Source: Brachionus manjavacas | Lineage: Eukaryota; Rotifera; Eurotatoria; Ploima; Brachionidae | Reading direction: 5' to 3' | DNA: 64,000 nucleotides | Assembly: GCA_019054805.1 (NCBI GenBank) | Contig: JAHQIY010000011.1 | Coordinates: 1,493,001 to 1,557,000, forward strand | In this document: one piece after another, positions 1 through 10,102 of the stretch | Layout: each line of letters opens with the position of its first letter | Numbering within the stretch: the first letter of the stretch is position 1 | Notes under the pieces: generated by a model | Database searches by the model: none | What the model was told of the DNA's origin: nothing | The model's input: the letters and a program-made list of their open reading frames with translations, nothing else | Position numbers and translations under genes: made by a program

Positions 1-974
1 ACAAACTATTTTTTTTTAATTTAGAATTTTGAAAAATTGTAAAGATTGATTAATCATTCGAAAAGTAATTTCAGATTTTAAAATATTTTTTATTTAATTT
101 CAAGGAATATAACTCAATAAAAATATATTTTTAATTAATATTAATAATAATAAGCTACAGCAGGACGCCTGTGGAGCGAGACAAGATCTAGTTTCGCTAT
201 GGTAATTATAACTCATGGGAAAATTGTCACGTATTCAAAAAGTTCTAGAATATTTATCGAACTATCAATTTTGAAGTTCGGTCTTAAATCATAAGCTTAT
301 GATCAGTTAGTAACAAAACTTGACATTCCAAATTTAGCCATATAAAAACAATAATAAATACAAATCCTAAAAATTTTAGATCTTTTGAATAATATTTTCC
401 GATCTTTATAATAAAATAAAACAAATCATGAATTGAATTTTTATTCCAATTTAATTCTTGTGCCAGGAACTACGCACCATATAGGTTAACATCTCATAAC
501 AAAGCATTTGAGATCAAAAATGTATCAAAAAAATTGCTAGTTACTCCAATAAATGTGTGTAGTCATGATCCTTCTTAGCACTATGAATCTACAAAGCACA
601 CTTTCCTTTTGTGAGAATACTCTTTAGGTTACAAGACATGTTTTATTCAAATAATTAATATCATAAATACCCAAATATCTGTTTTTTTTAACAATGAATT
701 ACTGGCTTTTATTAATTTTAAAAATTACGTTCCCTTCCAAATTAATCTATCTCAGAGACACTATCCATACGATGATTTAATATTTTTAAATAATAAAATT
801 TTTTGTCTCTTTTATTCTCTTTTTTTTTATCTTTATTTCCACTTTTTTTTCTTTGTGTTTAATTTCTATAAGTAACTTATTTATGTAAGGGTTTCAGGAC
901 TAAATTTATTAAAATGCCTTAAAAATTTTAAAGCATTGAACGATAAATCGCAGACATACAAAGTTTTGACTGTA
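1..974. other. AT-rich stretch without a recognisable gene
   Basis: I see no convincing coding region, RNA gene or mobile-element motif here. The sequence is dominated by A/T runs. A short more GC-rich patch near 150-200 does not give a protein I recognise in any frame. Confidence 0.5.
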
Positions 975-1115
975 ATTTAATTTCATTGATTCTAAGAAAG
1001 CCTTCGATATCATACTCCGAGAGGCCATGTAGGCCATTTTACGATCTTAAGCCAGCCACAGAAGAAAGTTCACTTGATAAAGCTCATCTATGAGAAAAAC
1101 GGGTGTAACTTAACA
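975..1115 (+). mobile_element. LINE reverse-transcriptase fragment
   Basis: This fragment reads as the reverse-transcriptase block that carries the IDxKKAFD motif. Its DNA matches the better-preserved LINE copy near 22990-23100, including the shared words GCCACAGAAGAAAGTTCACT and TTGATAAA. It is a 5'- and 3'-truncated scrap with stops and no coding potential. It shows that the LINE family at 21.8-24.1 kb is dispersed in this genome. Confidence 0.65.
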
Positions 1116-1982
1116 TAAATATTTTGTAGTTTATATTATATTTTTACATTTACTTATGCTTTGCAAATAAATCAATTAAGTCAACTCCTTAATTTAGTTG
1201 TATATGATGCTCCTATTATTTTCAATTCGTTTTAAATTTAAACATTATTTTTGAAGAAATCGCAAAAAAACTATATTTTTTTTATTTTTTTATAATGCTT
1301 CGATGATTTAAAAAAAATAAAAACACAAATTAAAATCGTTTAAATAAACTTATCAAAGAAGTTAAAGATAACAAAAATGTAACAAAATAGTTTGAAAGGA
1401 ATTTCGATGTAAAATTACAATTTTCGCCAGTACAACAGAATTTTAAGAATATTTATTTAAAACTTTATCATTTAGAACGGCATTGACTTGTTTAAAAGTC
1501 ACCGTTTTAAGTCTTTATCACAATAATTAAAGTCAAAGTTATTTCTTAAGACATGTGACTTTAAAACTAGTCTGCTTTCACATGTTTATTTAAAATCTCA
1601 TTTCAAAACCTTTCTTTCTTCTTAATTTGAGCCAATCAATGAAAATAAAATAGAAAAAATTTAAAAAAATATTAATTTTGGACTCGGATTTTTGCCAAAA
1701 AAAAAACTAAAAAAATACAAAAATCATTCAAAAATAAAAAAATAATGACATTGACATTAGTTTTTAAAAATTTCAAAATATTTGGAACGAATTTAGCATT
1801 TGTTTTTAAATTTCTCAAGAGCTAAGAATTCAAAAAAAATTAAACATTTAAACCTAATAAGTTATTTTTGTAATTTCAAAGAAGGCAAAACAAACGAATT
1901 AATTCAATGGAGATTGGTTCTGAAGTTATTTTTGAAAGAACAAGTGGTTTATTTCTTAAATTTAATTTTATTTAGGTTTTGA
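1116..1982. other. AT-rich stretch without a recognisable gene
   Basis: No gene or RNA is supported. Several TTGACTTT/AAAGTCAA words occur around 1480-1570. They resemble the GACTTTGAC-rich terminus of the hAT element at 8440-8504 but do not form a defined end. A short T-rich reading frame at 1800-1982 looks like chance. Confidence 0.45.
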
Positions 1983-2932
1983 CTTTTTATTTTGAGAAAA
2001 TATAGAAGGGAAGAATCCCTAAAACTTAAAATTCGAGAAGGGTGGAGAAATGGATTGAGTTTGCCAATATTCGTGCAAAAATTGTTAGCAAAACAAAAAT
2101 TATTTCATGCTACCTTTGGTCATCTTACTTTTTTTATATTATAAAAATATTATGTAATGGTTTGGTCAAATTACTTTTGCTATTTTTAATGATTTTTGGG
2201 ATCTCGTTGGATAAACTGATAAGTCGAACTGCTTTTTTTGCTCATGGAATTATTTTTTATTTGAACGGAATATTTTCAACTATCTGTCTCTGGAAAATAC
2301 AAGTAGTAAATGTGAAATATATAAAGAAATTTTCTCAGATTTATTGCGATATTGGCTCTCAGAATAGAAAAGTTATTCTTTTTGGACTCTAATTTTTTTA
2401 TAATTAAAAATTTACCAAATTAAATTTTTTAAAGGCCTTTCTTGTGACAGACTTGGATATTTTTCGATTTTTTTTGTTCATCGATTGGCATATTCATCAA
2501 TGGCTTTCTCCAAACTGTAGAGTAAGGATTCAGAATTTTTGGACAATAAAAATATTCTTAGCAATTTTTGGTCTGGTTCCTTTTTTTATTTATCTTTTAA
2601 TTGTTTACCCATTTAAAAAGAAAAAATTAATACAAAACTCTTTTTAACTTTATATTTTTTTTAGTTAAAAAAAAATCATTATAAGATAATTCACTTTTTT
2701 TGTAAACAAAAATTAATATAATTCTATCAATTTTTAATTTATTTTACTCTTTTCCCCGGCTGAGCATTTATTTAACGAATTCACAAAAGTGTGTTTCAAC
2801 GACTTTAAGGCAACACAAGTGGCCTATTATTATAAAAAAGATCAAGAACGCGTCGATTATGAACACTCGTATTCTAATTTTCGAGAGAACTGTGAAATCA
2901 CCTTAAGATTTATAAAAGATATAAATTTTTAA
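1983..2932 (+). CDS. possible exons of an unidentified gene
   Basis: Three stretches look more protein-like than the surrounding DNA. One frame at 1983-2144 encodes a basic, amphipathic segment. Frames at 2042-2392 and 2444-2647 are hydrophobic, but T-rich DNA does this by chance. The best piece is 2765-2932: it follows a pyrimidine-rich stretch and an AG, has balanced codons with G/C at third positions, encodes about 55 residues rich in Phe, Tyr, Asp and Glu, and ends at TAA. I do not recognise the family. These could be exons of one gene with a terminal exon at 2765-2932, or relics. No start codon or complete splice chain can be assigned. Confidence 0.25.
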
Positions 2933-3845
2933 AATAGAATTAAAATATATAAAAAAATTATAAGACTTGAATTTATTTTTAGGAATATTAAAATTATTTG
3001 TTTAAATTTCTTTATCAAAGGAAATATTCAAAAATGATTTTTTTAGAAATTCACATTATTGTCTTATTCTTTTTAAGTGTATTTATTTATCAAAACAAAA
3101 AAATTTGTGCCTTAAATATTTTTAGAAATGAATTAAACAGAAAAAAAATTAAAAAATATAATATATCAAAATATAAAAAAAAATTATGCTTGTTTTAATA
3201 AACAATATGAAGATTTTTATATGTAATTTTGGACAAAGAAATTTTTTAATTTATTATAATTGCAGAATTTTTTGAGTTTTTTAAGAGTAGAAAAATAATT
3301 TGATTAAAGTTTTTATTGAACATGTTTATACAGCCAATTTAAAAATTTTTTTAAGGATAATCCTTGGTAAGTAATAAAAGTTAATTGATTAATTGATTGA
3401 ATTTTTACATTACCAATTAAAACTGACATTTCTTTTTTTAAAACAATATTTAACTAACATATACTAGAATGCTAAATATGTCCGCAAAATCTTCATACAA
3501 ATTAAAATTATGACTTTAAATTATCTGAATCAAGTCAAATTCCTGAATTTTTTTTTAATTTTTTGAAACTAGTACTATATTATGTTGGCGGAGCTGTAAG
3601 CTTACCCGAGAAAAAAAAACGCCATTCTAAACGAAGTTAAATGCGTTTGTAATTAAAAAACTGATTAAAACGCGTTTTTATTTATTTTATTATAAAATTG
3701 TTAACTTCTATAAAATTATATATTTTAAAAGTTTATAGATGAAAACGATTCTAAATTATAAAAACAAAATTAATATAAATCCTTTGAAAAAATGCGTTAA
3801 AATGCATTTTTAGCTAATTAAAATAAATAACAATCAATTTATATT
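2933..3845. other. non-coding AT-rich stretch
   Basis: I see no supported gene. A lysine/isoleucine-rich frame at 2998-3198 is typical of chance reading frames in A/T runs. The words AACGCGTTT and AATGCGTT recur between 3640 and 3800, but I cannot build an element from them. Confidence 0.4.
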
Positions 3846-6588
3846 TTAAGATGAATTGTTTTTTTTTGAATAAAATTTTAATAAGTCAACATTTGCTAGT
3901 AATTTTATAAAAAATTGGTCACTTTCATTAAATTCATTTAGAGTAACAAAAATTTTTTCAGAATTATATTTTAGAATTATGCATCTTTTTGTTATGTTAT
4001 TTAGGTAAATAATTTCATAGTCATCATCAAAATCACCTTTTATAAAAAATCTATTGATATATTTTTGGTATTGTTGTGAGATTAACTCGAATAATTTAAA
4101 GCTATTTTGTTGTTTAAAAACTCTTACTATACCTAGATTTAGACCATCCAAATTTAAAAATTTTTTTAATACTCCGTACTTGATTTTATTTTGATTAATC
4201 CCTGAAAATTCAATCGAATGGTTATCCATAGACATGTATCGCTGGTCATAAAAGTATGAAATATTTTATTATTAATCATGACTCTAGAGCTTGTATGTAT
4301 TATTTTTTTTTTGATTTCATTATCACATAAATTTAAAAAATTTTTTAAAATTGATACTCAACTTGACTTAAAATAGAGCAATCTAAATTTTTAGGATTCA
4401 ACAATTTTATCCCGGATTCATATTTAACAGGGAGAAGCTCATTCTGAATAAAAATTTTTTAAATTTTGATTTTTTGTTTCAGAAAGCAAAAGCTTAATAT
4501 TTTCTCTTGTATATTTTTTTTTAATAACATTTTTGGCTATCTGACCATCAAAATTTCTTGTTCCATGAAATAGGCTTCTTGTAATTTTAAAAACATTCTC
4601 AAAAGGAAAACATGAGCATTTATTTAAAGGTCCAAGTCTCTTCACCTGTCTTGGTAAATGAAGATGAGCATGCAAGTTAAAAACCATGTTTTCCTTTCCA
4701 TTTAGCCTTTGATATTCCACCGAAAAATCAAATATAATACTTTGAGCGTCCTTAATATCTTCTGAGCTAATTTTATCTTGGCATAATATTCGTAAAAAAA
4801 TGACATATTTCATTAAGTTTGATAAATATTGATCATCCACTAGCCCATCAAACAAACCAAAAGATAAATAGAATGCCAATGTCCTAAACTCATTAGCTTT
4901 GTAATGAGCCCGCTCATCTGGGGATCTTAATTTTCGACTGAAATTATTTGGTAAGGAAAATTTACTCAAGCGGTTGTCAATGAAATTGATTACTTTCTCT
5001 AATAAATTGATTGATATAATATAATTTTTTTTAATTTAAATTTACTTAAATAATAAGGCTTATTCCAATTTTTAGAGTCAAAAAAATTATTGAAAATTTT
5101 TTTATATGTTCCGATTATACAAAGATGCATGTAATCAAGCATTAAATCATTAGGTATATTTATCCAATTACATAGATAAGAAAAGCCTTTTATTCCCTCA
5201 AAATTAGTACCTTGTTCGATAGCTATTTGAACTTGATTATTGTAAACATCTGGTGATCGAATAACAACGTTTTCTGAAACTGGATAAACTGTTCTATTAT
5301 TTATTCTTTCTCCAGGGTGAAGACATTTTATGCAGCCATAGAAACCATTAAATTGTACACTGAAACAGGCTTTAGATCTACCAGGTGAATCAGAGATAAA
5401 CGACAAAACTCTAAGTTTGAATTTTATATTTTTCCATTGAAATCCATTTTGAATCAATTGTTGAATCTCTTGATTATAAACTTCAAGACATAAATTAAAG
5501 TCTGGTTCTGAGCCTGACCAGCTTGAATGAAAAATAATATTCACAAAAGAACACCTTAAAATTGGAGGGAGCTCAGCAACACACGAGAGCAACGCCCACA
5601 TAGAATTTGGTCCTGACTTGTTATAGTTCACTGCATCGGCAAAAAGTACTAAGCTAATTGTGTTAATCTCAAGCCTGTTACGTCCAGTGTAAAGCAAATC
5701 TGAGTATGTTTCTCCTAGGTGATCTAGTTTTTCTTTAAAAAATTGAATGAAGATTTTAAAAAATTATTTAATTCGTATTTACCTTTATAAATAATAATTT
5801 TTTCATAATTTTTATCTAGAATACTTTTAATTTGATAGAGTAAATCAATTTTGAAAATTTTAATATTTTTGGATTTAAACAATGCTGGCATACTTAAACA
5901 AAGTTGATTTGAGCATCTTTTGTTGCTTAATATTGTTTGATTTGGTTTTTTACAAAATGAACAAAGTTTTTCAGATTTTATAAACGAATTTTTAAATTTT
6001 TTGTTAATTCCTGCGTAATTTTTAGGCAAATTGCTATCGAAGGGTAGTATTAATTTTATAAAGTTGTATAAAACATTTTTCTTAATTTTCGGGTAAACAT
6101 AGTTTATCTACAATGGATTCAAAAAGTGTAAAAAATTCTAATTTTGATAAATTAGAATTCGGAAAAATCGATTCTTTCATACTTTCACTAAAGTTATCTT
6201 CTTCAAAATTATAATTATCCGAATCTTAAAGCAAAAATTGAAATATGCTATTTAAAAAAATTTTTTTTGGTTTTTAATTACCAGAATCTGTTTTATCAAA
6301 ATCGGAACAATTAAATTTTTCTTTGCTGGAATAATCAAATGAAGAGTTTTGAGCTGTTTCATAGCGAACGTTTTCATCCAAACTATGAATTGAATTTTGA
6401 CAGATTTCGATCTCTAAATTTTCACCTTTTTCTTCTAAAACTTGATTTTTTTCGTTATATATCTTGTGAAGATCAGCTTTTTGTCTGTCTCTATATTTTT
6501 TTTGTTTTTGCTTATTTGATAATTTTCTTTTTTTGTTTAATTTTTTTTCCGAAAGAGAATCATCAGTTAAATCGCTAGAACTTGTCAT
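3846..6588 (-). pseudogene. CMC-type DNA transposase, frame-disrupted
   Basis: Five minus-strand reading frames in order (6588-6274, 6029-5724, 5697-4999, 4969-4439, 4235-3846) line up with one long transposase of the type often annotated in invertebrates as transposase domain-containing protein (CMC superfamily; Plavaka/CACTA-related is my assignment). Seen: a basic lysine-rich N-terminus; a small Cys cluster (CSFCKK); a core with FADAVNYNKSG, the segment ELPPILR and a later DLMLDYMHL; then the C-terminal block LPNNFSRKLRSPDE, FNLHAHLHL and FGP-like PLNKCSCFPFEN, which is characteristic of this family. The reading frame shifts near 5745 and near 5015, where coding sense continues in another frame. 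A real intron may follow 6274 (GTAATT). It is most likely a decayed copy. The terminal repeats were not found. Confidence 0.7.
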
Positions 6589-6815
6589 GATATTTTCTTA
6601 ATTAGAAAAAAAATATTCAATTTATTACAAAAGCACAAAATCCAAATATAGCTTATGATAGGGCTTTAGTTTTTTATGAAAGACCTTCATCTTCATTTTT
6701 TTGAAATAAGACAATTCTTTAGTCATAATTAAGAAATATAAATGTATATGTAGTATATTGATGTAGGAAATCAAATTAAATTTCTTAAGCCAAACAAACC
6801 AAAAAGATCGAAACT

Positions 6816-6995
6816 TAAATTTTTCATTCAAACACTTGAATACAGTTGCTTTTTGATTTCATCTTTGATGCATCCTTCTTTTTATGGTAAAAATTTTTCT
6901 AAAAAATTGAATGTTAGCTAATGTAAAAAAAATGATGCATCAAATATGAAATCAAAAAGCAACTGTATTCAAGTGTTAGAATGAAAAATTTAAGT
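6816..6995. repeat. hairpin-forming inverted repeat (foldback/MITE-like)
   Basis: The arms at about 6816-6877 and 6930-6995 are near-perfect reverse complements. The outer part reads CACTTGAATACAGTTGC on the left and GCAACTGTATTCAAGTG on the right, and the loop is about 50 bp. The arms begin CACTTG, reminiscent of CMC/CACTA ends, and the copy lies just upstream of the CMC transposase remnant. No clean target-site duplication is visible, so a link to that transposase is only an inference. Confidence 0.65.
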
Positions 6996-7129
6996 TTGAT
7001 TTAAGTCAAAATGATTCAAATGTAAAAAATTTATTTTATTTTATAATTATTAAATAAAAAAATTAAATTTAATTTAATTGCTAATTTTACTTTTTTAAAC
7101 AATTAAAGCAAATTCGAAAAAAAAATTAT

Positions 7130-8382
7130 GCACTTATAACACTTATGCAAAATGTACATCATTTAATGAAATCGTCAACGACTTGGCTTGTAACACCTCG
7201 AATTTTATACGACATTTTAAAAAAATGCAATACAAATATCTAAAATGAATTTAAAATCTTATTTGAAAGAAAACTATCGGTTATGGCATTTATAAGCAGT
7301 GATGACAAAAAAGCGCTCTCACAACAGAATATAAATTTCTTCATTTTCAAAAACTTAATTGTACTCTTTAGTTATTAAGCCATTAAGACTTGTTGAGACT
7401 GAAAGCTAATATAATTTTAGAATAATATTGAAAAAATTATTTGTATCGTAATTTAATGCTAGAAGTAACTCTTATAAAAGTGATTTTCACATTTTTTTCG
7501 ATTTTAAATTTTTAAAATTATAAAGAACTAAAGGTATCGAGATTAAATTAATACACAACAGTCCGTACAGATTAAGTAAGAAAATAAAAATTCTCATAAA
7601 ATCATACATTTGTTCTATTATGTTTTATAAAAATTTTATATACAAGTTTGATATTAATAACAAATGATATTAATAACAAAGTAAAAATTAATAACAAATG
7701 TTCAAAAACCTTAGTTAAAGATTTAAAAAAAGAGATAAGTGATCGTTTCGCTGGAATATTGTCAAATATTTATGATCTGCCTGTATCTGGAATTTTTAAT
7801 GATTGATCTGGTTTATTGCAACCTTCCTTGATCCAAGTTTTAATTTTTATTGGCTTGAATCTAAAAATTTGATTGAAACTGATTCAGACATTTTTCGTTC
7901 ATGTTTAAAAGAGCTAATTAATCAAATTTAAATGCACCAAGTCATAACAATGAAAATGATCAAACAATGCAAACAGACATCCTAACTTCAGCTAGTACAA
8001 TTAGTGTAAATTCTGATTTATCTTTTCTCTTCTTAACTCACCAACAAAGAGAAAAAAGTTTTTTAGCTTTCCTAATGTAAAATTAAAAAATCCATGCCAC
8101 CATAAATGTTTTGCGAAGGAATATAAATATTATGAAGAGATTGAGTACGATGCTGATCTAGATGTAAACGATTTTTGGAGAAAAATGAAATCTGTTATTC
8201 CTGGAATGTATCGATTGGCAATTAAATTTCTTAGTATTCCAGCTACATCTGGTACAGTTGAACGATTATTTTCTTCATCAGGCTATATCATTAGACCTCA
8301 TCATTCAAGATTAACACCAAATAAATTGGAAAAATTAACAACGATAAAATGTAATTTTGAAACATTAAAATTCGAGAACTAA
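7130..8382 (+). pseudogene. hAT-family transposase remnant
   Basis: Pieces of a hAT transposase run in order. At about 7170-7235 there is a BED-finger-like stretch (CNTSNFIRHFKKM). Near 7720-7790 a frame reads LKKEISDRFAGIL. Near 7830 there is ATFLDPSF, a motif typical of the hAT core. At 8185-8382 the C-terminal dimerisation domain is well preserved, with the hallmark order PATSGTVERLFSSSG, then RPHHSRL. Stops and frame changes separate the parts, so no functional protein is made. The element's right end probably lies at 8440-8504. Confidence 0.7.
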
Positions 8383-8439
8383 ACTATTTAAAATAAATAT
8401 TTTTTATTGTAAATTTTAATTTTAACTTGATTTCAAAAA

Positions 8440-8504
8440 ATAAAAATTAAAGTCAAAGTCCAGGCTTGACTTTGACTTTACGACTTTGACTTTTGACCAA
8501 CTCT
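8440..8504. repeat. probable right terminal region of the hAT remnant
   Basis: The sequence is built from repeated GACTTTGAC/AAAGTCAA words and ends in CCAACTCTG. The reverse complement begins CAGAGTTGG, a plausible hAT terminal inverted repeat. It lies directly after the transposase C-terminus. No matching left end was found in the window, so the element is probably 5'-truncated. Confidence 0.45.
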
Positions 8505-8992
8505 GCATGTGATCTTAAAAAACTTGACTTTAAAAAAAGGGCACAATGGTCATTATTTTCAGTATTTGCCAGTTTTTATAAGCGTCTAAATTCGGATAAT
8601 AAAACAGGTATAAAACTCACTATCTGAATTGCAAAGAAATACTTTCTAATAAGAATTTTAAAGATTTTTAACAATGAAACTAAATTTTTTTGCATGTCCA
8701 TTTATTAGAACCACAAAATTTGACTCACATTTTAAAATTTTTGCAATTAAACGATAAAACAATTTCATTTTAATTTTTTTAAATTTATTAAAAAAAAAGT
8801 CTTACTTTAAATATAAAATGAAATGAAATTTTTATTTTCAGCCAAAATTTGACTGTTAAAAATACTGTTACAGTCGATTAATTTATTTTTTTGTTCAAAA
8901 TCTTTGATCGGTGAACCATTTGACAATTTTTTTCTCAAGAGCATAGATTTTCTTAACCAGAATAGAGATCTTATTTATATTTGACTTTCATT
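8505..8992. other. non-coding stretch
   Basis: No gene or RNA is seen between the hAT remnant and the LTR retrotransposon. The last four bases (8993-8996, AATG) are the target duplication of the retrotransposon. Confidence 0.5.
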
Positions 8993-8996
8993 AATG

Positions 8997-9332
8997 TGTT
9001 GTAGTTCTCTCAATAACTACAACACCGACTCTATTCAACTTACATGTCTATAGTTTCACAGTGCAATACTATGATCTCATGCGCTTAGCAAGTAATAGTA
9101 TTTAACACTGTGTAAAATATTAGACATGTGCGATCAGAAGAGATCTCAATTATTATTTCTCTTTATTTGTTTTCTCTTTTCTCTTTTCTTTATAATTTGT
9201 AAAGGCTAGAAGCGGCCACAGTAATTAATAAAGTTTATAAAAGATATTATACTTTCATTTAATTGTCCCTTCCCTTAGGTCTTTATCCCAATCTGATTTA
9301 AAGACAAGTTAAGCCGTACTTGAACTTTAAAA
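8997..9332 (+). repeat. 5' LTR
   Basis: This 336-bp repeat starts TGTTGTAGTT and ends CTTTAAAA. It matches the 3' LTR over its full length by eye. It contains a pyrimidine-rich CTCTTTTCT stretch, an AATAAAG polyadenylation-like signal near 9229 and the palindromes CACAGTG (9057) and CACTGTG (9106). The end is not the usual CA; the exact boundary is set by the duplicated AATG. Confidence 0.92.
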
Positions 9333-9333
9333 G

Positions 9334-9348
9334 TGGCGTCCCTAGGTG
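9334..9348 (+). promoter_or_regulatory. primer-binding site, tRNA-Asn type
   Basis: One base after the 5' LTR the sequence TGGCGTCCCTAGGTG begins. Its complement matches the 3' end of animal tRNA-Asn including CCA, with one mismatch (A for G at the 11th base). Such a site primes minus-strand DNA synthesis. Confidence 0.75.
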
Positions 9349-9538
9349 TAAAATTTTTCTAAAATTTTCTTTTTCACCCCCACAAAATCACGTGCTTTAA
9401 GTCACACTTTAATTTACATTGAAGTTTAAAAACGTGAAAAAATTAATTACATTACAGGATTATCTTATCGATATATCCTATTTAATCATATCTTTCCTTA
9501 TCAATTTTTGTAAAGTTCTTTTTCCTTTTCTTTCAAAA

Positions 9539-10102
9539 ATGGTAAATGGTCCTATCGATAGAATCACCGTGTTGGCAATGATGTTTTTTACGTCGATTGT
9601 CCCATCGAGCGTTTTGGCGATTCTTGGCCTCAATCAACAAACATTTACTGAGCGTGTTGTTTCAATTATACACCGTTCAGTCATGTATCTTTTGTATTAT
9701 GGTTATGCCGTTGTCGCTAGCATACCAAAAGAAACAGCCTGTTTGATTGGCATTATCACAGTGCTGATATTAGTGTTCAAATTATTCAAAAAAGGGAGGC
9801 ACTCCACGCCGAACTCCAACTCCCACAACTTTAACGTTTATAATACCATGCAACTTGATTCATCACGGAACAATTCGACCGTGCAAGATACAAGTGGAAG
9901 CAACATGGTAAACAAATCAATCAAGGTTCCAGACATGTTCAGAGAAGGCATGGACCTTAACTCATGGTTGATACAACTAGAAATTTTTCTAAGATGTTTT
10001 GACAAGTCTGAATGGGTCGATATTGCAATTAGCTATATCGAGAGCAAAGTTCTTAGAAGAGTTCGTAATTTAAACGATCTCATTCAAAAAAGTTTCATTT
10101 GA
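9539..10102 (+). CDS. gag: Gag N-terminal part with membrane segments (frame broken)
   Basis: I take the ATG at 9539 (context AAAAATGG) as the start; the open frame extends upstream to about 9419 but has no earlier ATG. The product is about 187 residues. Residues about 8-30 and 45-83 are strongly hydrophobic (for example ITVLAMMFFTSIVPS and CLIGIITVLILVFKLF) and are followed by a basic KKGRH. This looks like two or three membrane segments, which is unusual for Gag. The C-terminal part (FREGMDLNSWLIQLEIFL) is the Gag-like capsid start. The frame ends at TGA 10100-10102, but capsid homology continues in the next frame from about 10080. A run of six A at 10086-10091 is the likely slip or indel site. 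Confidence 0.75.
   Translation: MVNGPIDRITVLAMMFFTSIVPSSVLAILGLNQQTFTERVVSIIHRSVMYLLYYGYAVVASIPKETACLIGIITVLILVFKLFKKGRHSTPNSNSHNFNVYNTMQLDSSRNNSTVQDTSGSNMVNKSIKVPDMFREGMDLNSWLIQLEIFLRCFDKSEWVDIAISYIESKVLRRVRNLNDLIQKSFI

Noticed and set aside
1800..3198. Small membrane-protein-like frames
   Set aside because: T-rich DNA encodes Phe/Leu/Ile by chance; most show no conserved pattern. Only the piece at 2765-2932 (and weakly 1983-2144) was kept as a low-confidence candidate.
6816..6995. Hairpin as a transcription terminator
   Set aside because: It is a long foldback repeat in eukaryotic DNA with no gene reading into it; an element origin is more likely.
9419..9538. Upstream extension of Gag to 9419
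   Set aside because: There is no ATG in that part; the first is at 9539.
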